A stretch of 64,000 bases of DNA from CAWKKW01 sp963850345 (GTDB lineage Bacteria; Acidobacteriota; Terriglobia; Terriglobales; Acidobacteriaceae): contig CAWKKW010000005.1 in the NCBI GenBank assembly GCA_963850345.1, positions 1,249,350 to 1,313,349 of the forward strand, written 5' to 3'. Each line of letters opens with the position of its first letter. The stretch's first letter is position 1. The notes under the pieces were generated by a model. The model saw only the letters and a program-made list of their open reading frames with translations. It was not told the origin of the DNA and ran no database searches. A program made the translations under genes and the position numbers. Of this stretch, positions 37,913 to 48,626 are shown one piece after another.

Positions 37913-39208
37913 CTACGACATGTAGCTGGTGGAGCGAAGGGAGTCGTCGGCCCAACGCACTGACTCGGCATACATGTGAGTGAGCTGCTCGCTGGCTGGT
38001 TCCGGAGCCGGTGTCCAGTGTCCTGTTTCGTAGCGGCAGGCCACGGAGAGCGGCACCGCTTCGGCGTTCTGCTCCCCAAGCAGGGCGGAGCGTGTGGTCG
38101 GACGCAAAGGAAGCGAATCCACGATCATGGCCATGGGCAGTTGAAGAATGGCGTCGACCAGCGAGAGCAGGCCGATCAGATATTGTTCCGTTGGGTTCTG
38201 ACCATAGCGGGCCGCCGCCAACTCGCAGAAGCGAGCCCGCTGCAGCGATAGCGAGAGCAGAGCGTGCGGCTGGCGTTTGCTCATCCCGCCGGCCATCGCC
38301 ACCAGAGCCAGCTTGCGAAATTCGTTCTCACCCACAATGATCAGGGCACGGCGAATACTCTCCACCTGCTTCCGAATGGCGTAAAGCGGTGAGTTGACCA
38401 TGCGCAGCAGACGATAGCAGAGAGAAGAGTCCGCCATCACTACGAGTTCAATTTCGCCGAGGTTCATCGGCGTGCGGCTTAGCGCGGTCAAGAGCCGTAG
38501 TGCGTTCAACGCATTCGGCTCCACTTCGTGACGGGCGACGATCATAGGCCTACAGAAGAAGTAGCCCTGAAAATAGCTGAAGCCTTCTGACACCGCGGCG
38601 TCGAACTCCGCTTCATCTTCCACCTTCTCGGCCACAAATGCCGCCGTTGCGCGAGCCACACCGGCGCGAATCGCCTCTCTGGCTGCCCTGTCGGAGGCGC
38701 GAAAGTCAAGCTTGATGTAATCCGCCAGCTCAATCAGCGGCTCCAGCCCAGTTACGTCCACAAAGTCATCCAACGCCAGACGATAGCCAAGACTCTTGAG
38801 CTGATAGCAGGCGGTCACAACTTCCTTGTCGGGTTTCACCGTTTCGAGGATTTCAAGCACGGTCGACGCAGGCGGCAGTAAGGTGACCAACCTGTTTACC
38901 AGGGAATCTCGGGTGCAGTTCACAAAAGCAAGCGTCTGACCGCAAAGGGAGTCGGACCCGGAGACCAGGACGTTGTCCAGCATCTTGCGGGTAGCGTCGT
39001 CTGCTTCGCCCGAAAAGCCATTGGCCCAGCCTGAACGAAAGAGCAGTTCATACCCAATCACCTTCCGCTGCCGATCGAGAATGGGTTGCCGCGCGAGGAA
39101 GCGGTTCGGCTCCGTCGGGGCGGTCTTCGGTTCGGTGGGGGCGGCTTCAAGCTCCACGGAAGCAATCTTTGCCTCGATGGGGGTGATCAGGCTGGCTGAA
39201 GTGGTCAT
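37913..39208 (-). CDS. EAL-HDOD signalling protein (YuxH type)
   Basis: A 431-residue cytoplasmic protein. The N-terminal domain (about 35-230) is EAL-like: FLARQPILDRQRKVIGYELLF carries ELLF in place of EAL, and later motifs (ALDDF, YIKLDF) retain only part of the metal-binding set, so c-di-GMP hydrolysis is doubtful. The C-terminal HDOD domain (about 235-425) has LNLGEIELVVMADSSLCYRL-like sequence and NSPLYAIRKQVESIRRALI. This architecture usually acts as a degenerate signalling or scaffold protein. Converges with the Gln/Pro-tailed protein. Confidence 0.85.
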   Translation of the reverse strand: MTTSASLITPIEAKIASVELEAAPTEPKTAPTEPNRFLARQPILDRQRKVIGYELLFRSGWANGFSGEADDATRKMLDNVLVSGSDSLCGQTLAFVNCTRDSLVNRLVTLLPPASTVLEILETVKPDKEVVTACYQLKSLGYRLALDDFVDVTGLEPLIELADYIKLDFRASDRAAREAIRAGVARATAAFVAEKVEDEAEFDAAVSEGFSYFQGYFFCRPMIVARHEVEPNALNALRLLTALSRTPMNLGEIELVVMADSSLCYRLLRMVNSPLYAIRKQVESIRRALIIVGENEFRKLALVAMAGGMSKRQPHALLSLSLQRARFCELAAARYGQNPTEQYLIGLLSLVDAILQLPMAMIVDSLPLRPTTRSALLGEQNAEAVPLSVACRYETGHWTPAPEPASEQLTHMYAESVRWADDSLRSTSYMS

Positions 39209-39369
39209 GGGTTTGTCGTCTGGATGACTCTATCGGCGACAGGAGGGGAAACTTGACGGGCAGCAATCCGTTCGGCGCGACAAATCCGGCCGAGTTCAAA
39301 GCGTGATCCGTCGATGGAGATATGGCCGAAGTTCGTCCATAGACCCGGCCATACTCTTCAGCAAATACG

Positions 39370-39987
39370 TCAGTAGTACAGGTACTTGCGCCACTTCTGA
39401 TCGGAGTGGCCAATCATGCGCATGATGTGGCGACTGGTATGGAGAGAGAACGGCCGTGGCTCACGAAGCAGCTGCATGTCTGCCAGTTCGTGCAGCAGCT
39501 GGTTGCCCTTTCGGCGATTGCAGCCATGGCAGCATGCGACCAGGTTCTCCCACGTTGAGAGGCCTCCTCGCGAACGCGGCAGGACGTGGTCGAGTGTAAG
39601 TTCGCCGGCCGTAAGCACAACTCCGCAGTACTGGCAGGTGTTGCGGTCGCGCAACAGGATGTTCTTGCGCGAGAGCGCGCGGGTCTGGTGCGGAATGCGC
39701 CGGTACTCCAGCAACCGGATCACGGAGGGCATGGGGACGCGAACGCGGGCGGCATGCAGGATGGCGCCCTGTTCCTCTTCCGTCTTGGCCACACCTTTCA
39801 ACACCAGAACCAAGGCGCGCCTGGCTCCGCAGATATTGATGGGCTCGTAAGAAGCATTCAAGACCAGCACTGGTCGCTGCATGGTGGTGGGCAGGACAGC
39901 GCGTGGCTCTTCCTGGGGCAGCGCGTGGCATTTGGCAAGAGATTTCTGTTTGCGAGCGTGGATCATGGTTTTTCCCAGCGACATCAT
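39370..39987 (-). CDS. HNH endonuclease
   Basis: About 205 residues from the ATG at 39987 (GGGGGA directly upstream). The HNH motif is clear: CQYCGVV...LDHVLPRSRGG...NLVACCHGCNRRKG, with four zinc-binding cysteines (CxxC twice) and the catalytic His in LDHV. The N-terminal part (PVLVLNASYEPINICGARRA) is typical of the chromosomal HNH family found next to housekeeping genes in many bacteria. An in-frame opening reaches 40104 but would overlap comF. Substrate and role unknown; not part of a recognisable restriction system. Confidence 0.85.
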   Translation of the reverse strand: MMSLGKTMIHARKQKSLAKCHALPQEEPRAVLPTTMQRPVLVLNASYEPINICGARRALVLVLKGVAKTEEEQGAILHAARVRVPMPSVIRLLEYRRIPHQTRALSRKNILLRDRNTCQYCGVVLTAGELTLDHVLPRSRGGLSTWENLVACCHGCNRRKGNQLLHELADMQLLREPRPFSLHTSRHIMRMIGHSDQKWRKYLYY

Positions 39988-40052
39988 TCCCCCAAGGTCC
40001 TGATCGTTCGGTTCAACTTGCTCACCTGCAGTGATCCATTCGCAGAGCCTGC

Positions 40053-41027
40053 TTAGTGCACCTCCGGCGCAGGTGCTGCGGGATGGAAGAAACCTGAGTC
40101 CCAAAAAGCCACATCTTCATGCATGGGCAATTCCCGGTCCGACGGCGGTGGGGCGACGGGATACTCCCGTTGCGCACGCGCCAGAGTGGCCACCCAGACA
40201 GAATCGGCTCCGGCTGCGAGCAGAGCCCGCGTACAAGCCCGGGCAGTCGCCCCGGTGGTGTAGATGTCGTCAACCAGGAGAACCCCGGCCCCCTGAATGA
40301 CTTGAGGCCGGGGCACAAAAAAAGCGCCACGAACATTTTCGCGGCGCTGACGCGGGCTCAGGCCCGCTTGACTGGCAGTGCTGCGTTGTCTCTCAAGAAC
40401 TCCTGTGGCAAGGGTAAGGTTCCAGGCTCGACGCTGACTCCTGACCGCGTGTACGGCAGCGGAGGCGAGACGCTCGGCGTGATTGAATCCTCGCTGATGG
40501 CGCTTGCCTGTGTGGAGCGGCACGGGAACCACGATCATGCGGTCTGGCGCCTCAGCCGCGAGCGCCAGGATGGCGTCCGCCAGGCGAGCTCCCAATGCGC
40601 GAGCAATGGGCTGCATGCCATCGTATTTCAGCCGGTGAATCAGGGTGCGCAGCGTGCCCTGATACGTGCCATACGCCACCGCTCGCCGGAAATTGGGCCG
40701 AGCCCTGCGGCAAAGATCGCACGTCGGTTCGAAATTGTGTGCGGGTTCCGCTTCGCCGAAGCTGGCCACACCTAGATCGGCCCCGCAACAGGAGCAGAGA
40801 AAGCCGGATTGCGCGGCGAGAGTTTCCCAGCAGGAATTGCAAACAGGGACACGGGTGAACCGCACGAGAGACTGGCTGCAGACGCAGCAGGAGGCAGGAA
40901 GGAGCGCACAGGAGAGGATGTCCGCCGGACTTCGCAGCACGCGAACCACGGCGCGCCATGCGGAAGTATAAGATGGCGGAACGTCGAGCGTCAGGGAGTC
41001 ACTCTGACTGCTGAAGACGCACCTCAC
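40053..41027 (-). CDS. ComF family phosphoribosyltransferase-like protein
   Basis: A 324-residue protein of the ComF group, linked in other bacteria to DNA uptake. Residues 45-115 have a double zinc finger: CCVCSQSL, CNSCW, CSCCGAD and CDLCRRA. Next come the ComF blocks FRRAVAYGTYQGTLRTLIHRLKYDG, VVPVPLH and RGFNHAERLA, and the PRPP-binding loop VLLVDDIYTTGATA with its acidic pair. The chain is longer than typical ComF (about 230) by an extended C-terminus. The HNH gene follows 65 bases on. Confidence 0.87.
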   Translation of the reverse strand: MRCVFSSQSDSLTLDVPPSYTSAWRAVVRVLRSPADILSCALLPASCCVCSQSLVRFTRVPVCNSCWETLAAQSGFLCSCCGADLGVASFGEAEPAHNFEPTCDLCRRARPNFRRAVAYGTYQGTLRTLIHRLKYDGMQPIARALGARLADAILALAAEAPDRMIVVPVPLHTGKRHQRGFNHAERLASAAVHAVRSQRRAWNLTLATGVLERQRSTASQAGLSPRQRRENVRGAFFVPRPQVIQGAGVLLVDDIYTTGATARACTRALLAAGADSVWVATLARAQREYPVAPPPSDRELPMHEDVAFWDSGFFHPAAPAPEVH

Positions 41028-41166
41028 TTAGGGCCGGAAGGCTGGCTGCACCCGCCGCCGTTAGAGCGAGTATACAGAGAAACCGCGCTGCCCATCCAGA
41101 CTCAACTTTCACGCGGTTGATTTTCGAGTTCTCTAAGGTCACGCAGCGAAACTGGCATCGACGGGT

Positions 41167-42108
41167 TCAGGGCCGTTGCCAGCCGTTGCGGGTCATCCAG
41201 TGGAGAATCGGTTGGAACCATTCGTCGAACGGCAGGGTAGGAAAGCCGTGCCCACCGGTGGGGAACAGAAGCATCTCGGCAGGAACATGCTGGTTGCGGA
41301 GCGACTCGTAGAAGCGGACGCTGTTGTCGACGTCCACCACCGTGTCATCGCCGGCATGGAGCAGCAAGGTGGGCGGCGTCTTCGCGGTGACCTGCTCTTC
41401 GTTTGAGAACAGGTGAACCTGCTGGTCATTCGGATCGGGGCCGAGCAGTGCCTTGCGCGAGCCGGCGTGCGCCAGGCCGGTGGTCATACTGATCACGGGA
41501 TAGACCAGGATCAGGAAGTCAGGCCGCAGGTTTACGTGATCTGGATTTGGAGCGTAGTCCTTATCGAAGTGGGTGCCAACGGTAGAGGCGAGATGGCCTC
41601 CCGCAGAAAATCCGAGGACGCCTACCTCATTCGGGTCGATGTTCCATTGAGCGGCATTCTGTCGCACGAGACGAATGGCCTGCTGCGCATCCTGCAAAGG
41701 GCCAATGGATTTATCCGGCATGGTCACGTCGCTCGGGAGCCGGTATTTGACCACGAAAGCAGCGATGCCGCGATCCTGAAACTCCTCCGCAATGCGGGTA
41801 CCCTCGCGATCGTAGACCTCCATGGCATAGCCGCCGCCCGGAAAGATCAGCACCGCCGTATGCATGGCCTTGGCTGGACTGGGAATGTACGGCGCAAGGG
41901 TGGGTCGCGAAATTTTCTCGATGCTGCCAGTGTCGACGAAACGTTCCTGGTCGGGAGCGTTCGTCGAGTTAGGAATGGGGCCGGAGTAGAGCGGAATCAC
42001 GGAGGTCTGGTTCATGACGATTGGATGGCTCACCGAGGGAGTCTGAGGGAGTGCAGGTTGCGAGAGAAGGAGGGACGGGAGCAACAAAGCGAGCTTGGAC
42101 AAGTGCAT
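41167..42108 (-). CDS. Secreted alpha/beta hydrolase (BD-FAE/acetyl esterase type)
   Basis: A 313-residue esterase. From the ATG at 42108 a signal peptide is visible (MHLSKLALLLPSLLLSQPAL). The oxyanion-hole segment is AVLIFPGGGYAM (HGGG-like GGG). The nucleophile elbow GVLGFSAGGHLAS holds the Ser, LLLHAGDDTVVDVDNS the Asp and TGGHGFPT the His. The type is close to carbohydrate acetyl esterases and feruloyl esterase-like proteins. Likely trims acyl groups from polysaccharides in the periplasm (inferred). Divergent from the OPT transporter. Confidence 0.88.
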   Translation of the reverse strand: MHLSKLALLLPSLLLSQPALPQTPSVSHPIVMNQTSVIPLYSGPIPNSTNAPDQERFVDTGSIEKISRPTLAPYIPSPAKAMHTAVLIFPGGGYAMEVYDREGTRIAEEFQDRGIAAFVVKYRLPSDVTMPDKSIGPLQDAQQAIRLVRQNAAQWNIDPNEVGVLGFSAGGHLASTVGTHFDKDYAPNPDHVNLRPDFLILVYPVISMTTGLAHAGSRKALLGPDPNDQQVHLFSNEEQVTAKTPPTLLLHAGDDTVVDVDNSVRFYESLRNQHVPAEMLLFPTGGHGFPTLPFDEWFQPILHWMTRNGWQRP

Positions 42109-42319
42109 GCGAAGTCTTTTCCTGCGATGTAAGAACTTTATCATCCGCTTGCGGTCGAGCCTTGGCGGCAGCGTTGCACAGATTGGTGGAGTGGAATAGA
42201 ACCTGAGCCGAGACTGCTGCCGTGATCCTTACCGCTGTTTTTCGTTGTGCCGCGCTGTTACACTCGTCGCTTCCTGAGTAAATTGCGGGAGTGGCTTCAC
42301 AGTCAGCGGAGGCATACGA

Positions 42320-44497
42320 GTGGCCGAGTTACAACCAGCGTTCAAACCCTTTGTTCCACCAACAGAAACGCGACCGGAATTTACCGTCCGCGCCATCCTG
42401 CTGGGCTGTATCTTCGGCATCTTGTTCGGAGCCGTGACGGTGTACGTGGGCTTGCGCGCCGGTCTCACGGTGGCTGCCTCCATTCCTATCTCTGTTCTAT
42501 CGATCAGCATCCTGCGGGTACTGGGCAAGGCCTCGATCCTCGAGAACAACATTGTCCAGACGACCGGCAATGCAGGGCAGTCGATTGCGGCCGGCGTTAT
42601 CTTCACTTTGCCGGCTCTCATCTTTCTCGGATTCGACCTGGAGTACTCCCGCATTTTTTTGCTGGCGTTGATCGGCGGATGGCTGGGCGTGCTGTTCATG
42701 ATCCCCCTGCGCCGCCAGCTTATCGTCGAAGAACATGGGAATCTGACGTATCCAGAGGGTACGGCGTGTGCAGACGTGCTGCTGGCCGGGGAACGCGGTG
42801 GTTCGTTTGCGAGCCGTGTCTTCCTGGGACTGGGTCTTGGCGGTCTCTACACGCTTTTTCAGAATGAGAATCTGTTTGCCGCATGGCCGGGCACTCCTGA
42901 CTACCAACCCAAGTGGCTGAAGGGTGCGGCTATTCGCGCCGATGCGACGCCGGAGTATCTAGGTGTTGGTTACATCATTGGGCCGCGCGTCGCCGGCATT
43001 ATCTTTGCGGGAGGCGTCTTCTCCTGGCTGGTGCTGATGCCGCTGATCTACTTCTTCGGCTCGCACCTGCCGGGCCCCGTCTATCCGGGTACGATTCCTA
43101 TCAAGGACATGACCCCGAGCCAGCTTTGGGCCTCGTACATTCGGCCCATGGGCGCTGGTGCGGTGGCCGCTGCTGGACTGATTACGCTGCTGAAGACGCT
43201 CCCGACCATCTTCGGCGCGCTGAGCTCAGGCATGAAAAATCTGCGCGCGAGCGGCGGCCCAAAGACGGAGACGCTGCGCACCGAAGATGATTTGCCGATG
43301 AGCGTGGTGGTCGGCGGATCGATTGTGCTGGTTGCGCTGATGTTCTTCTTCCTCACCTTCAAGCCGGTGCCCGGAGCCAGCGTGGGTGTGCTGGCGAACC
43401 TGGCTGCGTCGCTGCTCATCGTGGTCTTCGGATTTCTATTCGTCACAGTGTCGTCACGGATTGTGGGGTTGATTGGCAGCTCGGCCAATCCAATTTCCGG
43501 CATGACGATCGCCACGTTGATGGCGACCTCGGCAATATTCCTGGTGAAGGGTTGGACCGCTCCGGCATTTGGCGCACTGGCGATTACGATTGGCGGAGTG
43601 GTATGTATTGCGGCGGCCAATGCCGGCGATACGTCGCAGGATTTAAAGACCGGTTTTCTGATTGGAGCGACGCCGCGCAAACAACAGATCGCTCTCATGA
43701 TCGGCGTCTGCGTGTCGACTGTAGCCATCGGCATCACGCTCAACCTGATGAACAAAGGCCTGCAGGAGTTCCATCAACTCGTACGACCGTGGGACATGAC
43801 GACGACGCATTCGGGAGTGGAGGAGCAGAAGGGCGCGAAGTTGCCACAGCAGTTTCACGTGATCGCCAACGACAAGAGCGACCAGGTACGGCAGGCGAGC
43901 GACTTTGTGGTGCTGAATGCGCTGGGATCGGCGGAGCTTGCAGATGGAAAGTATCTCTACAATCCCGCTACGCACCAGATCGAAGCGCAGTGGATTCAGG
44001 GCATCGGCAGCGAGAAGGCCGCAGCCCCGCAGGCCCGGCTTATGGCGACCGTAATCAACGGAATTCTCACGCGAAAGTTGCCCTGGGGCCTGGTGCTGCT
44101 GGGTGTCTTCCTGGTGATTGCGGTCGAACTGCTGGGCATTCGTTCGTTATCGTTTGCCGTTGGCGCTTATCTTTCGATCGCAACGACGCTGGCCATTTTT
44201 GTTGGAGGCGTAGTTCGGTGGATGGTCGATCGCGCGGTCGAGAAGGCTGGTGGCGGTGCAACGGATACGGAGAGCGAAGTGAGCCCGGGCTCACTCTACG
44301 CGAGCGGATTGATCGCGGCGGGCGGCATCGTGGGACTGCTGGGAGTGGCGCTCAAACTGTACGAGGCGGCGACGAACAAGCACGACATTGTGCACTTTCC
44401 GCATACGTTTCTTTCGCACGATGCGGTCTCGGTGGTGATGTTCGCGCTGCTGGCGTTCTCGCTGTACTACTTCGCGCGGAAACCGCTAAAAGGCTAG
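42320..44497 (+). CDS. OPT family oligopeptide transporter
   Basis: A 725-residue integral membrane protein of the OPT superfamily, with about 16 hydrophobic spans. The start GTG 42320 has GCGGAGG 8 bases before it. Family features are FTVRAILLGCIFGILFGAVTVYVGLRAGLT, NIVQTTGNAGQSIAAG (the conserved NxxQT segment), EHGNLTYPEGTACADVL and SSRIVGLIGSSANPISGMTIATL. Prokaryotic OPT proteins of this kind are thought to import peptides or metal-chelator complexes; the cargo here is not determinable. Fits with the peptidases encoded in the window. Confidence 0.9.
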   Translation: MAELQPAFKPFVPPTETRPEFTVRAILLGCIFGILFGAVTVYVGLRAGLTVAASIPISVLSISILRVLGKASILENNIVQTTGNAGQSIAAGVIFTLPALIFLGFDLEYSRIFLLALIGGWLGVLFMIPLRRQLIVEEHGNLTYPEGTACADVLLAGERGGSFASRVFLGLGLGGLYTLFQNENLFAAWPGTPDYQPKWLKGAAIRADATPEYLGVGYIIGPRVAGIIFAGGVFSWLVLMPLIYFFGSHLPGPVYPGTIPIKDMTPSQLWASYIRPMGAGAVAAAGLITLLKTLPTIFGALSSGMKNLRASGGPKTETLRTEDDLPMSVVVGGSIVLVALMFFFLTFKPVPGASVGVLANLAASLLIVVFGFLFVTVSSRIVGLIGSSANPISGMTIATLMATSAIFLVKGWTAPAFGALAITIGGVVCIAAANAGDTSQDLKTGFLIGATPRKQQIALMIGVCVSTVAIGITLNLMNKGLQEFHQLVRPWDMTTTHSGVEEQKGAKLPQQFHVIANDKSDQVRQASDFVVLNALGSAELADGKYLYNPATHQIEAQWIQGIGSEKAAAPQARLMATVINGILTRKLPWGLVLLGVFLVIAVELLGIRSLSFAVGAYLSIATTLAIFVGGVVRWMVDRAVEKAGGGATDTESEVSPGSLYASGLIAAGGIVGLLGVALKLYEAATNKHDIVHFPHTFLSHDAVSVVMFALLAFSLYYFARKPLKG

Positions 44498-44512
44498 TGA
44501 AGAGCATACGGG

Positions 44513-44596
44513 CTAAACGAAGTGCGTAAGAACTCCAACCGCGCCCATGGTAAGGCAGGCGATCGCAATGAGCAGGCGCTTATTGAATTCGGGCAT
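44513..44596 (-). CDS. Possible 27-residue membrane peptide
   Basis: The minus strand has ATG at 44596 preceded by GGAGAG (7-base spacing) and encodes 27 residues: a charged start (MPEFNKR), one hydrophobic segment (LLIAIACLTMGAVGVLTHFV) and a stop at 44513. It lies tail to tail with the OPT gene. The binding site and clean single membrane span argue for a real gene, but it is short enough to arise by chance. Confidence 0.35.
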   Translation of the reverse strand: MPEFNKRLLIAIACLTMGAVGVLTHFV

Positions 44597-44838
44597 GGCG
44601 CTCTCCACTCGGGCTGCTGAAAGAGACGCCGGCAGGTGGAGAAAAGTCGCAGAAATTTGGGGTCCTGTTTGCTTCCAGAGTGCCGCCTGGATTCACGGGA
44701 CCTGCTCATCACTCAACTTGAGAACGTATAAGAACACGCAGCAATTGCCCGCATGAGGGGGCTCTGGATACAAGTGCCCAGCTCGCAACATTCGGAAGCA
44801 ACACTACTTCATTCCAACAGTTGAGAGGGTAGATCGGA

Positions 44839-45174
44839 TTGCCGAAGCTTAGAGATGTGCCTCAAAACTTGAAGTCGTATTACCTGGGACTGCTGCGCAA
44901 AGGCGAGCGGTGGAACGAGGTGGAAGGAAGCGAGGACCTGACGCCGCGGCAGTTGGCCTTCATTCGTGAGCAGGTGGAAGCGGGAGTCTACAAGGTCGCG
45001 GGACCGGTGGTGGATGGCGGCGAGATCGTCGGCATGATGCTGGTGGAGGCGCCAACGCCGGAGGACGCCCTCGCGATCGCAAGCAAGGATCCGGCAGTGC
45101 AAGCCAACCGGCTCACAGTGGAAATCTATCCGACCTTCCTGCCTTCGCTGGATAGTTTGCGCGTGGAGTACTGA
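44839..45174 (+). CDS. YciI-like protein
   Basis: A 111-residue protein resembling the YCII family (dimeric alpha-beta barrel). Matching features are the strands around YYLGLLRKGERW, LAFIREQVEAGVYKVAGPVVDGG and VEAPTPEDALAIASKDPAVQ, with the C-terminal LTVEIYPTFL. The expected active-site His/Asp pair is not obvious. It begins at TTG 44839 with a weak purine-rich site. Convergent with rho across a strong shared terminator. Function unknown, often guessed as a small oxygenase-like or stress protein. Confidence 0.72.
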   Translation: MPKLRDVPQNLKSYYLGLLRKGERWNEVEGSEDLTPRQLAFIREQVEAGVYKVAGPVVDGGEIVGMMLVEAPTPEDALAIASKDPAVQANRLTVEIYPTFLPSLDSLRVEY

Positions 45175-45241
45175 GCTCAGAGCCGCGCGCGGATTTCTAC
45201 TGAAATCAGCATCGACGAGTCTCGGCACATTCTGCTGGAAA

Positions 45242-45276
45242 GCAAAAAGGGACGGTTTTGAGCCGTCCCTTTTTGC
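45242..45276. terminator. Bidirectional rho-independent terminator
   Basis: A perfect 14-base inverted repeat (GCAAAAAGGGACGG / CCGTCCCTTTTTGC) with a 7-base loop lies between the stop of the YciI-like gene and the stop of rho. An A-run on one side and a T-run on the other serve both directions. Confidence 0.93.
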
Positions 45277-45291
45277 GTGCTCTGCGCGAGT

Positions 45292-46542
<1,251 letters not shown>

Positions 46543-46644
46543 TGTCACCTACGGTGGGTAGCTTTTGGAGGGTAGATCGGGAAGGAATCTTGCTGAGTGA
46601 GCAGGTATTCGGTTAAGGGGGAGATCCAGGGAGCAGAGCCGCGC

Positions 46645-46863
46645 TTAAGCTGCGCGGCGCTGCGAAACCGTATCGGTTTCCTGGGCTATGGAAAGATCGG
46701 AAGCGGGGTTGGTTGAGCGGAACCGGACCAGAACTTCGTTGGTGGTATCTTGCAGGCGAATGGTGGGTCGGTGCAACTTACGAGTCGCCTTGGAAGCCAA
46801 TTGGCAAAGCTGGTAACGGTTTCGGACGTGGGACAAAGCCCCAAAAATCAAATCAGAACGCAT
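46645..46863 (-). CDS. rpoZ: RNA polymerase omega-like (Rpb6-type) small protein
   Basis: A 72-residue protein with GAAGGAG 8 bases before its ATG. The core VRNRYQLCQLASKATRKLH fits the omega/Rpb6 pattern, in which N-R-[FY]-x-L-x-x-[LV]-A-x-x-A-R-x-[LI] anchors the beta-prime tail. The following LQDTTNEVLVRFR is unlike E. coli omega but is the sort of sequence I recall for acidobacterial omega proteins. It is directly upstream of rho. Assignment by motif resemblance only. Confidence 0.6.
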   Translation of the reverse strand: MRSDLIFGALSHVRNRYQLCQLASKATRKLHRPTIRLQDTTNEVLVRFRSTNPASDLSIAQETDTVSQRRAA

Positions 46864-47678
46864 CTATATTCTCCTTCATCCTTGACCGTCCTGCGCGACT
46901 TGCAGGACGCGAAGGGCACGAGGGCCTAACGTCGCGAATTTTCGGTCTGTGGGTACAACTGTTAGACGCAGAAGACCTGCGTATTGTTCACTCTTTTCGG
47001 GCACCAACCGCGCGCCCGTAACCCTGCCTACGCGTCAGAACGACAGCACTGCTGCACTTACAACGTTGCTGACTGGCTGAAGAAAAGTCCGGGGAAAACC
47101 GTGAACTCTCGCTCGGCAGACGGGCACAGCCCACGGCTGAGAAAACGTCTGGAATGAAACCGGGAGGTCAAGCAGAACGACTGCGGGTGGGGCTGAAGTG
47201 CACCCTCTGTTCGGAGTCGCATTTGCAATCGGCAAGGATGAAATTAAACCTCAGCGGCCTTAAGGTCAATAGTTTTTTTGCACACATTGTACGGTGTCCT
47301 CCACATTTCCGGAGGTCCTGAGCCGGAGCAAGTGACTCAATCCAAAAGATCTGAGGCTGGATGGACGACCGTAAGGCCCTATTTGAACCCTTGGTTCTAT
47401 GAAACTTTGGAGGTCGATGCCGGCCGCGAGTTCCGATATGTGCTGGTCTATCAGAACCGGCGCATCACCACGTTACATTTACCTCGCGCTGAATCGGTCG
47501 GCTCCGGTAGCGTGCCGGTTTGAACTTGTATTTCGGAACCGCTGGTATGGCTTCTTCTGTAATTTGGGGAGAGACGAGTCCATCGCTTCGACATCCCGGG
47601 CCTGAGGCAAAGACGTTCATGGGTCGTCGGGGCATGACTTGATGGCAAGTGAGGTCATGCTGGTAGGACTTCGTCCGT
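46864..47678. other. Long intergenic stretch, no firm gene
   Basis: About 0.8 kb. The part next to the omega-like gene (46864-46950) would hold its promoter. One open frame (47278-47523, plus, 81 residues, TTG start) contains FYETLEVDAGREFRYVLVYQ but lacks a binding site; I do not count it as a gene. Above-average AT content around 47240-47290 (AATAGTTTTTTTGC). Confidence 0.35.
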
Positions 47679-48179
47679 CTATGGCTCGTTCGTGGCCGCT
47701 CGCCTCACCGCCCCGGTGCAGGTTTTGCAGCCCTCGACGAGCCATGATTGCGCCAGAGCTTCGGCTCGATCTTCATCGCTGGTGTGGAGGCGGATGTGTG
47801 CCAGCTCATGAGCTACCACATGGTTTGGCTGGGCAGATGGATCATCCGGATGGAGCAGCGTGAATCCGCGAAAACACGTGACCTGCCCCTCTATATCTGT
47901 TAGCGCGTAAACGCGGAGATCGGCTCGGTCAACGTGCCGAAGGAAATGCTGCCAGGCGGCATCGTCGCACAGCATGACCCATCGCCAGCTCTCAGGATGC
48001 GGATAGGCAGCAATCGCCCTTGCAAGGATTGTGGCTTGTGCCTGGCAGTCCCGCGAGACAGGCTCGCCAGGACGCGCAAATGAGGAGACCACACTGACGT
48101 TGGTTTCGGCGCAAGCGCAGAGGGCGCAAAACAATACCAGTCCTACAATCCAGCTAATTCCCTTCCACACCCACTTCAC
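47679..48179 (-). CDS. Secreted HELAH metalloprotease-like protein
   Basis: A 166-residue protein with an N-terminal signal or lipoprotein-like segment (MKWVWKGISWIVGLVLFCAL, then CACAE). Near residue 125 stands VVAHELAHIRLHTSDEDRAEA, an HExxH zinc motif followed by a downstream acidic stretch that may supply the third ligand. QCNVVAHE-like short zincin architecture is usual for small uncharacterised peptidases. The start MKW has a GGAAGGGAATTAG-type site upstream. Substrate unknown. Confidence 0.62.
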   Translation of the reverse strand: MKWVWKGISWIVGLVLFCALCACAETNVSVVSSFARPGEPVSRDCQAQATILARAIAAYPHPESWRWVMLCDDAAWQHFLRHVDRADLRVYALTDIEGQVTCFRGFTLLHPDDPSAQPNHVVAHELAHIRLHTSDEDRAEALAQSWLVEGCKTCTGAVRRAATNEP

Positions 48180-48626
48180 TGATTCGCCTGCTCACTGCCG
48201 TCTTGAAAAGAGCACGGTCACTGAGGAGCGTATCGGCGTGAGCGAAGCCTGGAACCGAGATTTCGCGTCGTGATGAGAGCCACTGCTGAATTGGGATCGC
48301 GTACCCGAAACGGGAACTGCCGCTCATCAAGCTGCGGACAAATCTGCGGGCGGGTTTCAAAGGTTGAGTTCAGCTCCTCTCTCTCCTTCCGTGTTTTCTC
48401 TGCTCTGCGGTGTCTTCAAAGTTATCGTTGCCCGCCTATGGCTGTGGGCATAGACTGTGTCTCTGGCCAAACTGCTTCGCGGCCTGGGCCCTGTCTGCCC
48501 GTCGTCTGCATCGCGAAGTAACCCCGTCGTTACTCGATCGAAAGCAAGGATCCGTGTGGATCCTGTGTATTCCCGTTTGCTGTGGCAGCACGTGTCTCGA
48601 AAACGATGATGAGGGAGAGATCGTAG
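48180..48626. other. Intergenic upstream of glucan phosphorylase
   Basis: No gene. A perfect inverted repeat AGGATCC-GTGT-GGATCCT (48547-48564) lies about 60 bases before the phosphorylase start and could be an operator or leader hairpin. Confidence 0.4.

Noticed and set aside
39370..39987. HNH gene as part of a restriction or homing system
   Set aside because: No methyltransferase, intron or integrase nearby; this chromosomal HNH type is common in housekeeping contexts.
47278..47523. 81-codon plus-strand frame
   Set aside because: TTG start without binding site and no recognisable sequence; kept only as a remark.
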